The position numbers and the translations under genes are program-made. From Lachnospiraceae bacterium JLR.KK008 (GTDB lineage Bacteria > Bacillota > Clostridia > Lachnospirales > Lachnospiraceae), in contig CP143548.1 of assembly GCA_037015955.1 (NCBI GenBank), positions 1,854,001-1,918,000 on the forward strand: a stretch of 64,000 nt of DNA. Direction: 5' to 3'. Below, one piece after another: positions 17,285-25,600 of the stretch. Under the pieces are notes generated by a model, which was not told the DNA's origin, ran no database searches, and saw nothing but the letters and a program-made list of their open reading frames with translations. Numbering within the stretch: the first letter of the stretch is position 1; each line of letters starts with the position of its first letter.

Positions 17285-18988
17285 GCTGACTTGAAAAAGT
17301 AAATTCCAGTGCAGGACTAAATTCCACCCTATTTTAATAGTTGGCGATTTTATCAAATTTTTTTAGGCAAATTGATAGGAATTCGTTTATAATAGAAGCA
17401 ACTTCCTGCAAAATAATCGAATGGATGACATGACAAACAGACCGCTGGAAATGCAGTGTGCAAGACTGAATTCCACCAGCCGAACATATGAAATGTGAAA
17501 AGTCTATTTCCTGTCTGACAGCAGATTTTTTGTGGTGGTTAGTGGTTAAAGCGTATCAGCTTAGGCGTCAGGTTGACTTCATCGGGAGGAATCGGTCTAA
17601 GCTGAAGTGCTTTTAAAGTGCGGGCCCCATAAGTCCATAATGCTGCTTCATAAGGAGTGCGCCCGCCAAGGCTTTCCCGCGGCATGGAGTTGATGTGGTT
17701 TACGATCAGGTTCACATCCCACTGGGTCAGGAATTCAAAACTGGTGCCTTTTGGGAGAACCATCCGGAGCAGGGTGTGTGCGTTTTCAACACCGCCTTTT
17801 TGTCCGCTTCGCATAGGGTCACAGTAGAAGACGCTGGAGCATTTTTCTCCGTATATGTCGGTTTCCAGAGAGTCTGGGTCACCGAATTCCGAACCCCGGT
17901 CTGTAAGGACGGTATGGAACAGAAGATGGAAATCGGTATCCAGACGGTTTTTAAGCCGGTCAAAGACTATGCGGACAGCGCCGGTTGTGCATCGGTTCAT
18001 CAGGAAGGCAAGAAACAGCTTTTCCTTGCGCAGATAGAAAGTGAGCAGTACTTTTTTAGAGTCTCTCGAAGAATGTACGGTATCCATTTCAGCGGCCCTC
18101 TCTCTATAGTCCGGGTCGAGCAGGAGAAAATCACTGTACATGCGGCCTGAAAACACTTCACGGTTGGTAATCTGTGTTTTGTGGCACTTGCGGGGCCGGA
18201 ACTTCGTCTTGCGTTTCAGGTCGATATTCCTGGCTGTAAAGAGTCCCTTATCGATGTAGGTGTAGACGGAACGGACGGACATATCCAGCTCCGGATGGTT
18301 TGCCACGATCTGATAAGGGGACTGTCCTTGATAGACCAGATGGGAAACCAGCTTGTCTTTCTTTGCCAGTTCGGTCTTTGTCATGTTTAAGCCGCTTCGG
18401 GAAGAGCTTAGGGTCTCAGTGTATTTACGGTGTGCAAAACGGGCATCGTACACATATTTGTGGGCGATGGTACATTTATGGAGCGCCTTGTCGCAGCCAT
18501 TGCAGACATAAGGGGCCTTGTCCAGACGGCCGCATCGTTCCCGGGCAAAATCTCTGCATGTCTGGTTACAGGATGGACAGGAGGTGCACTTGATCCCACA
18601 AAGAATGATCTTGCCACAGACATTTGTTTTTCGACAGTGATATCTGTGGATGCAGAAGTTATGGGCATTGTAGAAGGTGCCCTTGTGATACCAGTCGCTG
18701 AGCCGGTGCTTTTTGACCTCTTTAGAAATGGTAGAGGGATCTTTGCAGAGGAAGCGTGCAATGTCTTTAAAGGATGTTGCAGAGGAAAGGGCTTTTTCAA
18801 TGTAAAGCCGATCCTGCAAGGAGAGATGTTTTTGATTGCCAGGTATAAGATTGCTCATGATTTCTCCTTCTACTGCTGTCAGAAAGCAGAGGAATCATAT
18901 CATAAGCGTATGAAGAAGTAAACTCTACTTATGCAGAGGTAAATGCTACTGTAGTTTGAGAAGGTGGAATTTAAGATTTCATTTCAGA
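17285..18988 (-). mobile_element. IS30 family insertion sequence, 1,704 bp
   Basis: The element carries one transposase gene and has imperfect 25-bp terminal inverted repeats (18 of 25 matching: left starts GCTGACTTGAAAAAGTAAAT, right starts TCTGAAATGAAATCTTAAAT when read inward). It is flanked by an exact 13-bp direct repeat, gtctgcatatcat (17272-17284 and 18989-19001). The motif aattccacc recurs inside both ends (17320, 17469, 18963 inverted). The boundaries and duplication are read directly from the sequence. Confidence 0.88.
17539..18858 (-). CDS. IS30 family transposase
   Basis: 439-aa DDE transposase. The N-terminal HTH (LSLQDRLYIEKALSSATSF...DIARFLCKDPSTISKEVKKH) is followed by a cysteine-rich insert (about 70-125, several CxxC pairs) and an integrase core with Asp in EMDTVHSS (about 261), Asp in VLTDRGSEF (about 318) and Glu in GGVENAHTLLR (about 356). 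The C-terminal signature LGGRTPYEAA is typical of IS30. The frame is intact, so the element may be active. Confidence 0.95.
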   Translation of the reverse strand: MSNLIPGNQKHLSLQDRLYIEKALSSATSFKDIARFLCKDPSTISKEVKKHRLSDWYHKGTFYNAHNFCIHRYHCRKTNVCGKIILCGIKCTSCPSCNQTCRDFARERCGRLDKAPYVCNGCDKALHKCTIAHKYVYDARFAHRKYTETLSSSRSGLNMTKTELAKKDKLVSHLVYQGQSPYQIVANHPELDMSVRSVYTYIDKGLFTARNIDLKRKTKFRPRKCHKTQITNREVFSGRMYSDFLLLDPDYRERAAEMDTVHSSRDSKKVLLTFYLRKEKLFLAFLMNRCTTGAVRIVFDRLKNRLDTDFHLLFHTVLTDRGSEFGDPDSLETDIYGEKCSSVFYCDPMRSGQKGGVENAHTLLRMVLPKGTSFEFLTQWDVNLIVNHINSMPRESLGGRTPYEAALWTYGARTLKALQLRPIPPDEVNLTPKLIRFNH

Positions 18989-19076
18989 GTCTGCATATCA
19001 TCACGCCTCTCTACTTGAATTTTCCGAAAGAGAATGATATGATAGATTTATCATTTCCCTTTTGGAAGTGATGTGT

Positions 19077-19120
19077 ATAGAGGTTGCAATCATTGGAAGT
19101 GGGAGCAACCTCTATTTTTC
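19077..19120 (+). terminator. Hairpin with T-run, plus-strand direction
   Basis: Perfect 11-bp arms atagaggttgc / gcaacctctat are followed on the plus strand by TTTTTC. The stop codon of the small RHH gene (minus strand) lies in the second arm. Confidence 0.6.
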
Positions 19121-19285
19121 TTTTTTCAAAAGAAGATGAACCCCTTTTCTGATAGCTTCTCCTTTTGTGATTCCATGCTCTATACAGTATTGGTTCAGCT
19201 TATCATCAGTTTCTTTGTCAAGCCGAACGCTTGTCCGTATATTGATAGGGTTATCTACTTTTGGTCTGCCTGTGCGTGGACTCAA
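19112..19285 (-). CDS. Small ribbon-helix-helix-like protein
   Basis: 57-aa basic protein starting at a TTG (19285) with AGGTGA upstream: MSPRTGRPKVDNPINIRTS..., then VRLDKETDDKLNQYCIEHG and TKGEAIRKGVHLLLKKEK. The pattern (a beta strand with alternating polar residues, then two helices joined by a G-containing turn) matches RHH/CopG-like DNA-binding proteins common on mobile elements. It lies between the IS30 copy and the PD-(D/E)XK transposase gene. A regulator of nearby mobile genes is the likely role, by inference. Confidence 0.7.
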   Translation of the reverse strand: MSPRTGRPKVDNPINIRTSVRLDKETDDKLNQYCIEHGITKGEAIRKGVHLLLKKEK

Positions 19286-19501
19286 TTTTCATCACCTCAC
19301 TTTTAAGCACACATAAAGTATATTAAATGCACGCTCGAAAGTCAATAGGGAAAATGATATTTTTTTTGTACAAACTTTAAAAAGCTGTTCTGCTATATTT
19401 AGTTTTTCAATGTGCAATTTCCGATTAACCTTAACTAAACAAGATAATTCTTTAACTGAATGACATTGCCCCTGAGAGTGGATGTCAACAGTAACACGAA
19501 A

Positions 19502-19528
19502 AGAGCCGCTTACAAAACAAGCGGCTCT
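19502..19528 (-). terminator. Rho-independent terminator
   Basis: Ten-bp arms agagccgctt / aagcggctct around a 7-base loop, followed on the minus strand by TTTTCG. The 587 bp from 19286 to 19872 hold no convincing gene; this hairpin and a C8 run near 19707 are the only features I see. Confidence 0.65.
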
Positions 19529-19872
19529 GAAGACATCTGTCAGAAACTTTAATAAAAAAATACCTCCCACTTATTGTGTAAGACAGAAGGTATTCATATA
19601 CTTCTTATTTCATACTTCAAATTTTATCATTTTATCTTGAGATTACGTTCTTCCCAACTGCCTGGATAATAATATTGCTTCTCGCAAACAAATGCACCCC
19701 TACCCTCCCCCCCCGGTACATTCCGGTATGTCCTACATTAAAAGGGGCAGCTTCTACAATATCTACATGAGTACAATATCAATCCCGATTCAATGCAAAA
19801 AACGCATGGTTTAACAAATTTACTGTTCCATACGTCTTTACGCTGTTATTTTGATGTTAAATTGTTTTGCTG

Positions 19873-20724
19873 TTATGCTAACTGCATTGATTGGCTTGCC
19901 AATTCTTTTATTGTTTCGAGAGATAATTCTGTATAATCAGCTATATCTTCCAGTGACATTTTACCTGCTTTAATCATACGAATAGCCATCTTCTTTGCTT
20001 TATTTTGTGCCGCTTCTCTTGCAGCTTCATTCCTCATATCTTCCATCATTTTACACATGGCCGCCACTCCTTCCTTTTCCTTCTTATAATATCTTGCCTT
20101 TCCGGCAAGTGCTTCATACTCCATCTCGTCGGGATCGGTACATGAAAAATCGTGCATCAGCTTTCCGATTTCATCATCTCCCCTATATTTCCCATTCACA
20201 TATAGAATATGCGAACCGTCACCAAACAATACCTTATGTTCTCCGATAGTGACATATCTCTCTACCGAATAAATTGACTGATTTCCTTTCATCACATCAT
20301 TTTCTGTAATAAAAATTACATAGCTGTCGGGAATATCCTCTGTATTTTCTCCGGGCCTTAGTATATATGCGTCTAACAGACTGCTGTTATGCCTTGCCCT
20401 CTTTGCGCCTGTCCCTGCGTCTGACCTTTGAATTTCTATGTCAAATTCTTTTCCCATACTGTCAACTGCATGAACATCTAAAATAGCGGAACGTCCCTGA
20501 AGGTTCTTCAGTAGTTCCTGCGTCCGTACCGACCTGACTTTTATATCCCGTCCTAAGATGATCCGAAGTATCAGCTCCACACCTTCCACATTATCTTCCA
20601 GGCAAACCGTCATAAAATCGTCGTCTATATACCGGAGTAATTTCAGACGTTCCAAATCTTGTTGATGCAGCTGTTCTTTTGTGTACAAATTCTTTTCAAC
20701 CTCATTCCTGGCAACAGAAAACAT
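19873..20724 (-). CDS. PD-(D/E)XK nuclease family transposase (Rpn-like)
   Basis: 283-aa protein of the PD-(D/E)XK 'transposase' family: DDDFMTVCLEDN near the start, the nuclease motif LDVHAVDSMGKEFDIEIQRS (Asp, then ExQ; about 85-105), and a C-terminal helical region with AKKMAIRMIKAGKMSLEDIA. Related Rpn proteins are recombination-promoting DNA endonucleases. The start at 20724 has AGGA nine bases upstream; an in-frame ATG at 20766 has its Shine-Dalgarno too close. It is intact and often multicopy in Lachnospiraceae genomes. Confidence 0.85.
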   Translation of the reverse strand: MFSVARNEVEKNLYTKEQLHQQDLERLKLLRYIDDDFMTVCLEDNVEGVELILRIILGRDIKVRSVRTQELLKNLQGRSAILDVHAVDSMGKEFDIEIQRSDAGTGAKRARHNSSLLDAYILRPGENTEDIPDSYVIFITENDVMKGNQSIYSVERYVTIGEHKVLFGDGSHILYVNGKYRGDDEIGKLMHDFSCTDPDEMEYEALAGKARYYKKEKEGVAAMCKMMEDMRNEAAREAAQNKAKKMAIRMIKAGKMSLEDIADYTELSLETIKELASQSMQLA

Positions 20725-20852
20725 AAAAACTGTTCCTGTTATTTCTTTTATTATACAAAAATCCATTCCTGTTTACAACAATATTCTCCCGAACTAATGG
20801 CAACAACATTACCCATCTTCCTTGTCCATGTTCTTATCACACCCAGCGTTAA

Positions 20853-20997
20853 GGCCCCGGCCGCGGGTCCCATGGGGCGGTGGGCGGCGGGGCCAGCGTC
20901 CGTTGCCACAGAAGACGAAAAGTGAGAACGCTTGTTATTATAACAAGCGAAACTTGCTTCCTGCTGCGCTGTGCGCAGATGTGATATATCACCAGCA
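20853..20997. repeat. GC-rich, palindrome-dense block
   Basis: A roughly 45-bp block of almost pure G/C (about 20853-20897) folds as ggcccc-g-gccgc / gcggcggggcc. It is followed by palindromes cgcttgtta-tta-taacaagcg (20929-20949), ctgcgc-tgt-gcgcag and tatcacc-N5-ggtgata near 20988-21006. Composition differs sharply from the AT-rich surroundings. The whole 20725-21435 stretch holds no convincing gene. Confidence 0.55.
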
Positions 20998-21393
20998 TGG
21001 TGATACGGATGTGATATAGAGAAGAGAAGATATACTTCCTCCCATTTTGTCTGCAAACACCCTGATTTCCTGCATTCCCGGATTTTCCTCTCTGTACGCT
21101 TTTGGAATGATTTCCTTCCTTTTTACTATGGTTTTGGAACCAGTTTCATTTTTATGTTATGAAAATGGAATACCTCATATTTTTATACGGTAAAATTGGA
21201 ATCTTCTTTTCCTGATCAGAACTTTTTTTCTGTAATATTGGAATCATTTCTTCTTTCAAACATAAAAAAACAGGCGCTACAATATGTGGCGCCCTTCGTC
21301 ATCCTTTCCGTTCCCTGGCAATCGCTTCTTTCTATTACGAAATCTGGAGATAACAAGAATCTTTCCTGTTATGTTCCGGATTTTCTCTACGCG

Positions 21394-21414
21394 AAAAAGC
21401 CTGTCCGACAGGCT
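21394..21414 (-). terminator. Rho-independent terminator
   Basis: Seven-bp arms agcctgt / acaggct with a 3-base loop, followed on the minus strand by TTTTT. It is 22 bp after the stop of the tandem winged-helix gene. Confidence 0.8.
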
Positions 21415-21435
21415 ATGGGATGATTCTATCTGATT

Positions 21436-22317
21436 TTAAGCATAAGCTCCCTCCGGAAGCCGCTCCAGCAACAGCTGATGCAGGTACTTTTCATTGATCC
21501 GCCTCCGGCGCCATCTGCGTGGGAGAATGCTGCCGTTTATATGGATCAGATGATCCCGCAGCGCCTCCATGAGCGCCGGTTCCAGATCGATCCTGACTTT
21601 ATACGTATACTGTTCCGCCAGGCTCTTGATGGCCGCATACGCTTTTCCTGCTTCCTCCAGACGGAACCGGCGGCACAGGCTGCCGGCGATCTGCCCTGCC
21701 CTTTCGCTCTTATCACTGCGGCCGTTCTCTCTGTATACCTTTTTCCGCAGCGGATTGATCCAGTATGTCCTGTCTTTGATCCCGATCGAGAACCACCTGC
21801 GGATCCCGGTGAGATAATTTTGCAACGTGCGCTTTGTCACGCAAAGAAGTTTCGTATACTTCTCAAAAAATTTTGCGGTTCCGATATGATAGTTCGGACT
21901 GCCGGCGCCGGCGATCTTAACATAGAGCATCGTCATCAGCTTCTCATTGGCTTTCATGGTATAAAATTCCCGACGGTAGAAGATGTCCAACCCGGTATTC
22001 AGATAACTGTCCGTCGTTCTCCCTGGCTGCAATTCTTCTCCGGAAAAATCATTGTCAAGGATCTGGATCTCCCAGTCATCGTAAAACCGGCTGTCTTTGG
22101 ACACTTCGATGATCCGTTTCTCTGCCAGGCTCTTTTTCACGTTATAAAAAGTCTGATAGGAAATATACAGATCGGCAACCACATCCTTATAATAGACGCC
22201 CCGCACTTTTCCTTCTTCATTCTGATGATGCGAAAGCCAGAGAAGAAAATCGATCTCTGCACCGGTAACTTTTGCCTTTATTAATTTGTCTATGATTCCG
22301 GCTTTTAACTTTCTCAT
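21436..22317 (-). CDS. DNA-binding protein with Rep-like winged-helix domains
   Basis: 293-aa protein. The first half reads as a winged helix (AEIDFLLWLSHHQNEEGKV...YYKDVVADLYISYQTFYNVKK...ITEV-like wing). The second half resembles another (HIGTAKFFEKYTKLLCVTKR...TLQNYL...WFSIGIKDRTYWINP), followed by a basic C-terminus (RRWRRRRINEK). Tandem winged helices are typical of plasmid replication initiators, and this could be the replication or copy-control protein of the conjugative element; a transcription regulator is equally possible. The start at 22317 has GGAGAGG upstream. A terminator follows. Confidence 0.7.
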   Translation of the reverse strand: MRKLKAGIIDKLIKAKVTGAEIDFLLWLSHHQNEEGKVRGVYYKDVVADLYISYQTFYNVKKSLAEKRIIEVSKDSRFYDDWEIQILDNDFSGEELQPGRTTDSYLNTGLDIFYRREFYTMKANEKLMTMLYVKIAGAGSPNYHIGTAKFFEKYTKLLCVTKRTLQNYLTGIRRWFSIGIKDRTYWINPLRKKVYRENGRSDKSERAGQIAGSLCRRFRLEEAGKAYAAIKSLAEQYTYKVRIDLEPALMEALRDHLIHINGSILPRRWRRRRINEKYLHQLLLERLPEGAYA

Positions 22318-22401
22318 TGCCTCTCCAACACAGTAATGGTAAAATAAAGCCAACTTGAAATCTAAGCAGCTTGTCCAAAATCCATTACATATCTTATTGT
22401 G

Positions 22402-22596
22402 CTAAGAAACAATCACATGAGTCCCATGCGAATCATCGTCATACAGCCCTACTCTCCCATTCACAAAATCAGAGAATGCAAGAATACGGCTGTCAAAATC
22501 CGGATGCCATGCGATCCCGGTATCCAGAACTGCCGCCGTAATATTTTTTCCGGTATACGCACCGCTGCAATATACCTGTTTTCTTACACGTAACAA
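22402..22596 (-). pseudogene. Subtilase (S8 peptidase) fragment
   Basis: About 64 codons in frame encode the N-terminal catalytic core of a subtilisin-like protease: AAVLDTGIAWHPDF (active-site Asp) and DDDSHGTHV (active-site His), ending at a stop straight after. There is no prodomain, no Ser-containing half, no ATG and no ribosome site, so it is a decayed remnant. It lies next to the terminator of the adhesin gene, at the edge of the mobile region. Confidence 0.8.
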
Positions 22597-22597
22597 A

Positions 22598-22639
22598 ACA
22601 GACTCCCGGCTTTTTTATTATCTTATGCCGAGAGTCTGT
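22598..22639 (-). terminator. Terminator of the sortase-adhesin operon
   Basis: Thirteen-bp arms acagactcccggc / gccgagagtctgt, with one G-U pair on the minus strand, followed there by TTTTG. It is 52 bp beyond the adhesin stop. Confidence 0.75.
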
Positions 22640-22690
22640 ATTTGTCACTTATCAATTCATTCTGTCATAATTAGGCATTCTGGTCAGTGA

Positions 22691-25600
22691 TCACACTGCC
22701 GCTTTCGCACCGGACTTATCATCCCGTTTCATGAATAAGAGAACAGAAATACATGCAAGCCCGATCGCAAGGAACCATTTCGGATGAATCGGATCTCCTG
22801 TCTGTGGCGAAAGATCGGTAGCCGCAGTCAGATTCGCCGTATCCACATAGATCGTATAAGGTGAAAAGTGCGTTGCTGTAAAGGAAATACAGTCTACACC
22901 GTCGATCGTATTATAACGGGCATTCAGCTTATCCAGAGTCCCATCCACGACACCTGCCGCCTTATTGTTTCCGGCATAAGCAATCTGTCCATCCGGAATG
23001 GGCAATGTGATATTCACCTGCAAGCCGGAAGCATCTGCAATCTGCACCGTCCCCGTGGAATCATACAAAGAGATGTCCATCGACGTATATACAATATTGT
23101 CCAAACTGCCAAACTCATTGATCAGTGCAGCCTGCACTGCTTCGTCCGCAACGGTACTTTCCGTAATTCTGACAATAAAGTTATCATCAGAGCCTTCCAC
23201 CGTGGCAGAAGCAAGATCTGTGTTGGAAAATCCGGGCTTCGTGACAATCACAGTCGTATTTGTATCTGGCGTCGTGTCATTTATCGTTGTTACCGTACCA
23301 TCCGTGCCGTCTCCTGTGCCACTGCTTCCTCCACTGCCGTCTCCGGAACCGCTGCCCGTACCCGTATTGCTATCCGTTCCCACGACTGGGGCAGTCGTAC
23401 TGTAAGTAGTCCCGTTTCCGCTGGAACCATCCTTGTAATGTGCAGTTACCGTAACACGATTGTCCGGCATTGTAAACGTTGTCGTAGAATTTTGCGCATT
23501 AGCCAGTGCTACATTTTCTGACTCTGTTGTCCAATAATGGAAGCTCTGTCCCTCTGGCGCCGGATTAGCCGTAATTGTAACCGTACGGCCCTTCTTATAA
23601 CGCCCGCTTCCCATTCCGTTGATGACAGTTACGGTATGGATGTCATCATCATCGTCATCGTCGTCATCATCATCGTCGTCATTGTCATCATCCGAACTGT
23701 TACTGCCATTGTTACCCGGATTGTTCGGATCATTGGGGTTTCCCGGATTACTCGGATTGTTCGGATCATCAGGGTTATTCGGGTTATCCGGATTATTTGG
23801 ATCATCCGGACCCCCGTTATTTCCGTTATTCAATGGTTCATATTGGGCAATGATAACCCGATCTTCATATACCTTTTCAAAACTACCTTTCCAGCCTGTA
23901 AACCGGTATCCCTCTCTGGTAGGGCTGTCAGGCAGGATGGCGTCTTTGCCCTCCTCCACATACTGCGGTTCTCCGATCAGACTTCCATCATAATCGTAGA
24001 AACATACACGGTAGGTTTCTTCCAGATATTCCACTCTTACGCCATTATCTTCCGCATAGGAAGCTGCTGCACTGTCTCTGTACGTACGGATCGTCACTCT
24101 CTCCGAATGGTCAAAAGCCTCGTCATGGACAGACACTTCTCTGCCCGGAACTGTAACGGTAAGGCTCGGAACATTGACCGGCTCCCCATTTTCATCCAAA
24201 AAGTCTGGCCTCGCAAAAGCCTCTTCCTGTATTTTCTTAATAGAAGTAGGCAGCAACACGGAATCGAGCTTTGCACAGTTTTTAAACGCATATTTCGGTA
24301 TCGTATCAAGCCGCGTCAGATCGCTGAGATCTACCGAACCGATTTTATTACAATTTTCAAATGCAGACTCCTGTATATGCGATACATCCTTCAGCAGGGG
24401 ATCGGAAGCAGAATTCACAACCCCTTCTTTCTGCGGCAGACATTCTTCAAGAATCAGACTGCCATCCGTATGTTTGGAATACAGAATCAAATTCTGCGCC
24501 GGACAGTCTTCACTTCCTTTCAGATCATTCAGATTGTCACAGCCCCTGAATGGTGCATTTCCCACTTTCTTCAGATTGCCCAGCTCTACTTTCTCCAACG
24601 CTTCACAGCTGTCGAAAGCATAGTCCGGAAGTTCCTCCACATCAGTGAGAATAATCTCTTTGATATGGTCATTTCCCTTGATCTTCTTTTCTTTATCTTC
24701 CGGCAGATCCTCGTCAAACCATCCGCTGAACAGGCCTGGCACAACGCCCTCATCCGCACCGTCCGCGCCGCCGGAGTTCGTATACTTATCTCCGACATCA
24801 CTCAAATAGTACATTCTGTTGGTACTGTTGGCGGCATCTCTGTAATAGGAATACGCATCGATCGACCGGACGCCTTCCGGAACCGTGATATACATAGTGG
24901 CTTCCACAATAGCCGTACCTTTGGCAAACGGAACCGTCTCCACATTCTTCTTTGCATTTTTCAAATCCCTGAGATCTGCAGAGTCACCAGTCTCCGGCTC
25001 TGCCCCGTCATAGGTACCATTCACGGCGTTTTCATATACTTTCAGAATATCATACGTATGATCTGCATAATACCTGCCAAGTCCTTCATTCACGGCTACA
25101 GAATTATCTGCCGTCACATTTCCATCCGCATCTACTGTAACTTCCGTAATGCAACCGTCAGGATGCGTGCTGGAAGGAGCATCAATCCGATAATGTTTCC
25201 CATTATACTCAAATATCATCTTATCGGCGGGAGCCCCCTGATAATTATTCCATGGGCCGTCGCACAACTCAAGCTGTTCATCTGCACCATCCACACCGTT
25301 CGCACGGTCAATGAGTGCTTTCGCATACAGAACACGGAATTTGTCAAACTCTTTCGGCATATATCGGCTCTCTAAAGATGCCTCCGCCTCCGCAATGAAT
25401 TCCGCATTGTCCTCATTGACATCCGCATAATGTGGATAATCCACAAGTGTGGGAACCATAATCGGATTACCGTCCTCGCCTCTTGTTCTGTCGACAAGAA
25501 CAGTCAGATTCTGCGGCGACAAAGAATAATAACAAACGTTCAAACCGGATTCTTCATTGATAGTTGTTGTCATTGCATACGTAAAAGGCGCAAATTTATT

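Noticed and set aside
17319-18972. IS30 ends placed at the aattccacc / ggtggaatt repeats
   Set aside because: These are subterminal copies; the exact 13-bp direct repeats and longer inverted repeats place the ends at 17285 and 18988.
19292-19570. 92-codon minus-strand frame
   Set aside because: It runs through a terminator hairpin, is low in coding character and has no ribosome site or recognisable similarity.
23641-23830. CRISPR-like repetitive DNA
   Set aside because: The repeats are in-frame Asp and Pro-Asn-Asn codons within the adhesin, without spacers.
23537-25375. 612-codon plus-strand open frame, very Ile/Arg-rich
   Set aside because: Antisense shadow of the repetitive adhesin gene; composition follows from that gene's repeats.
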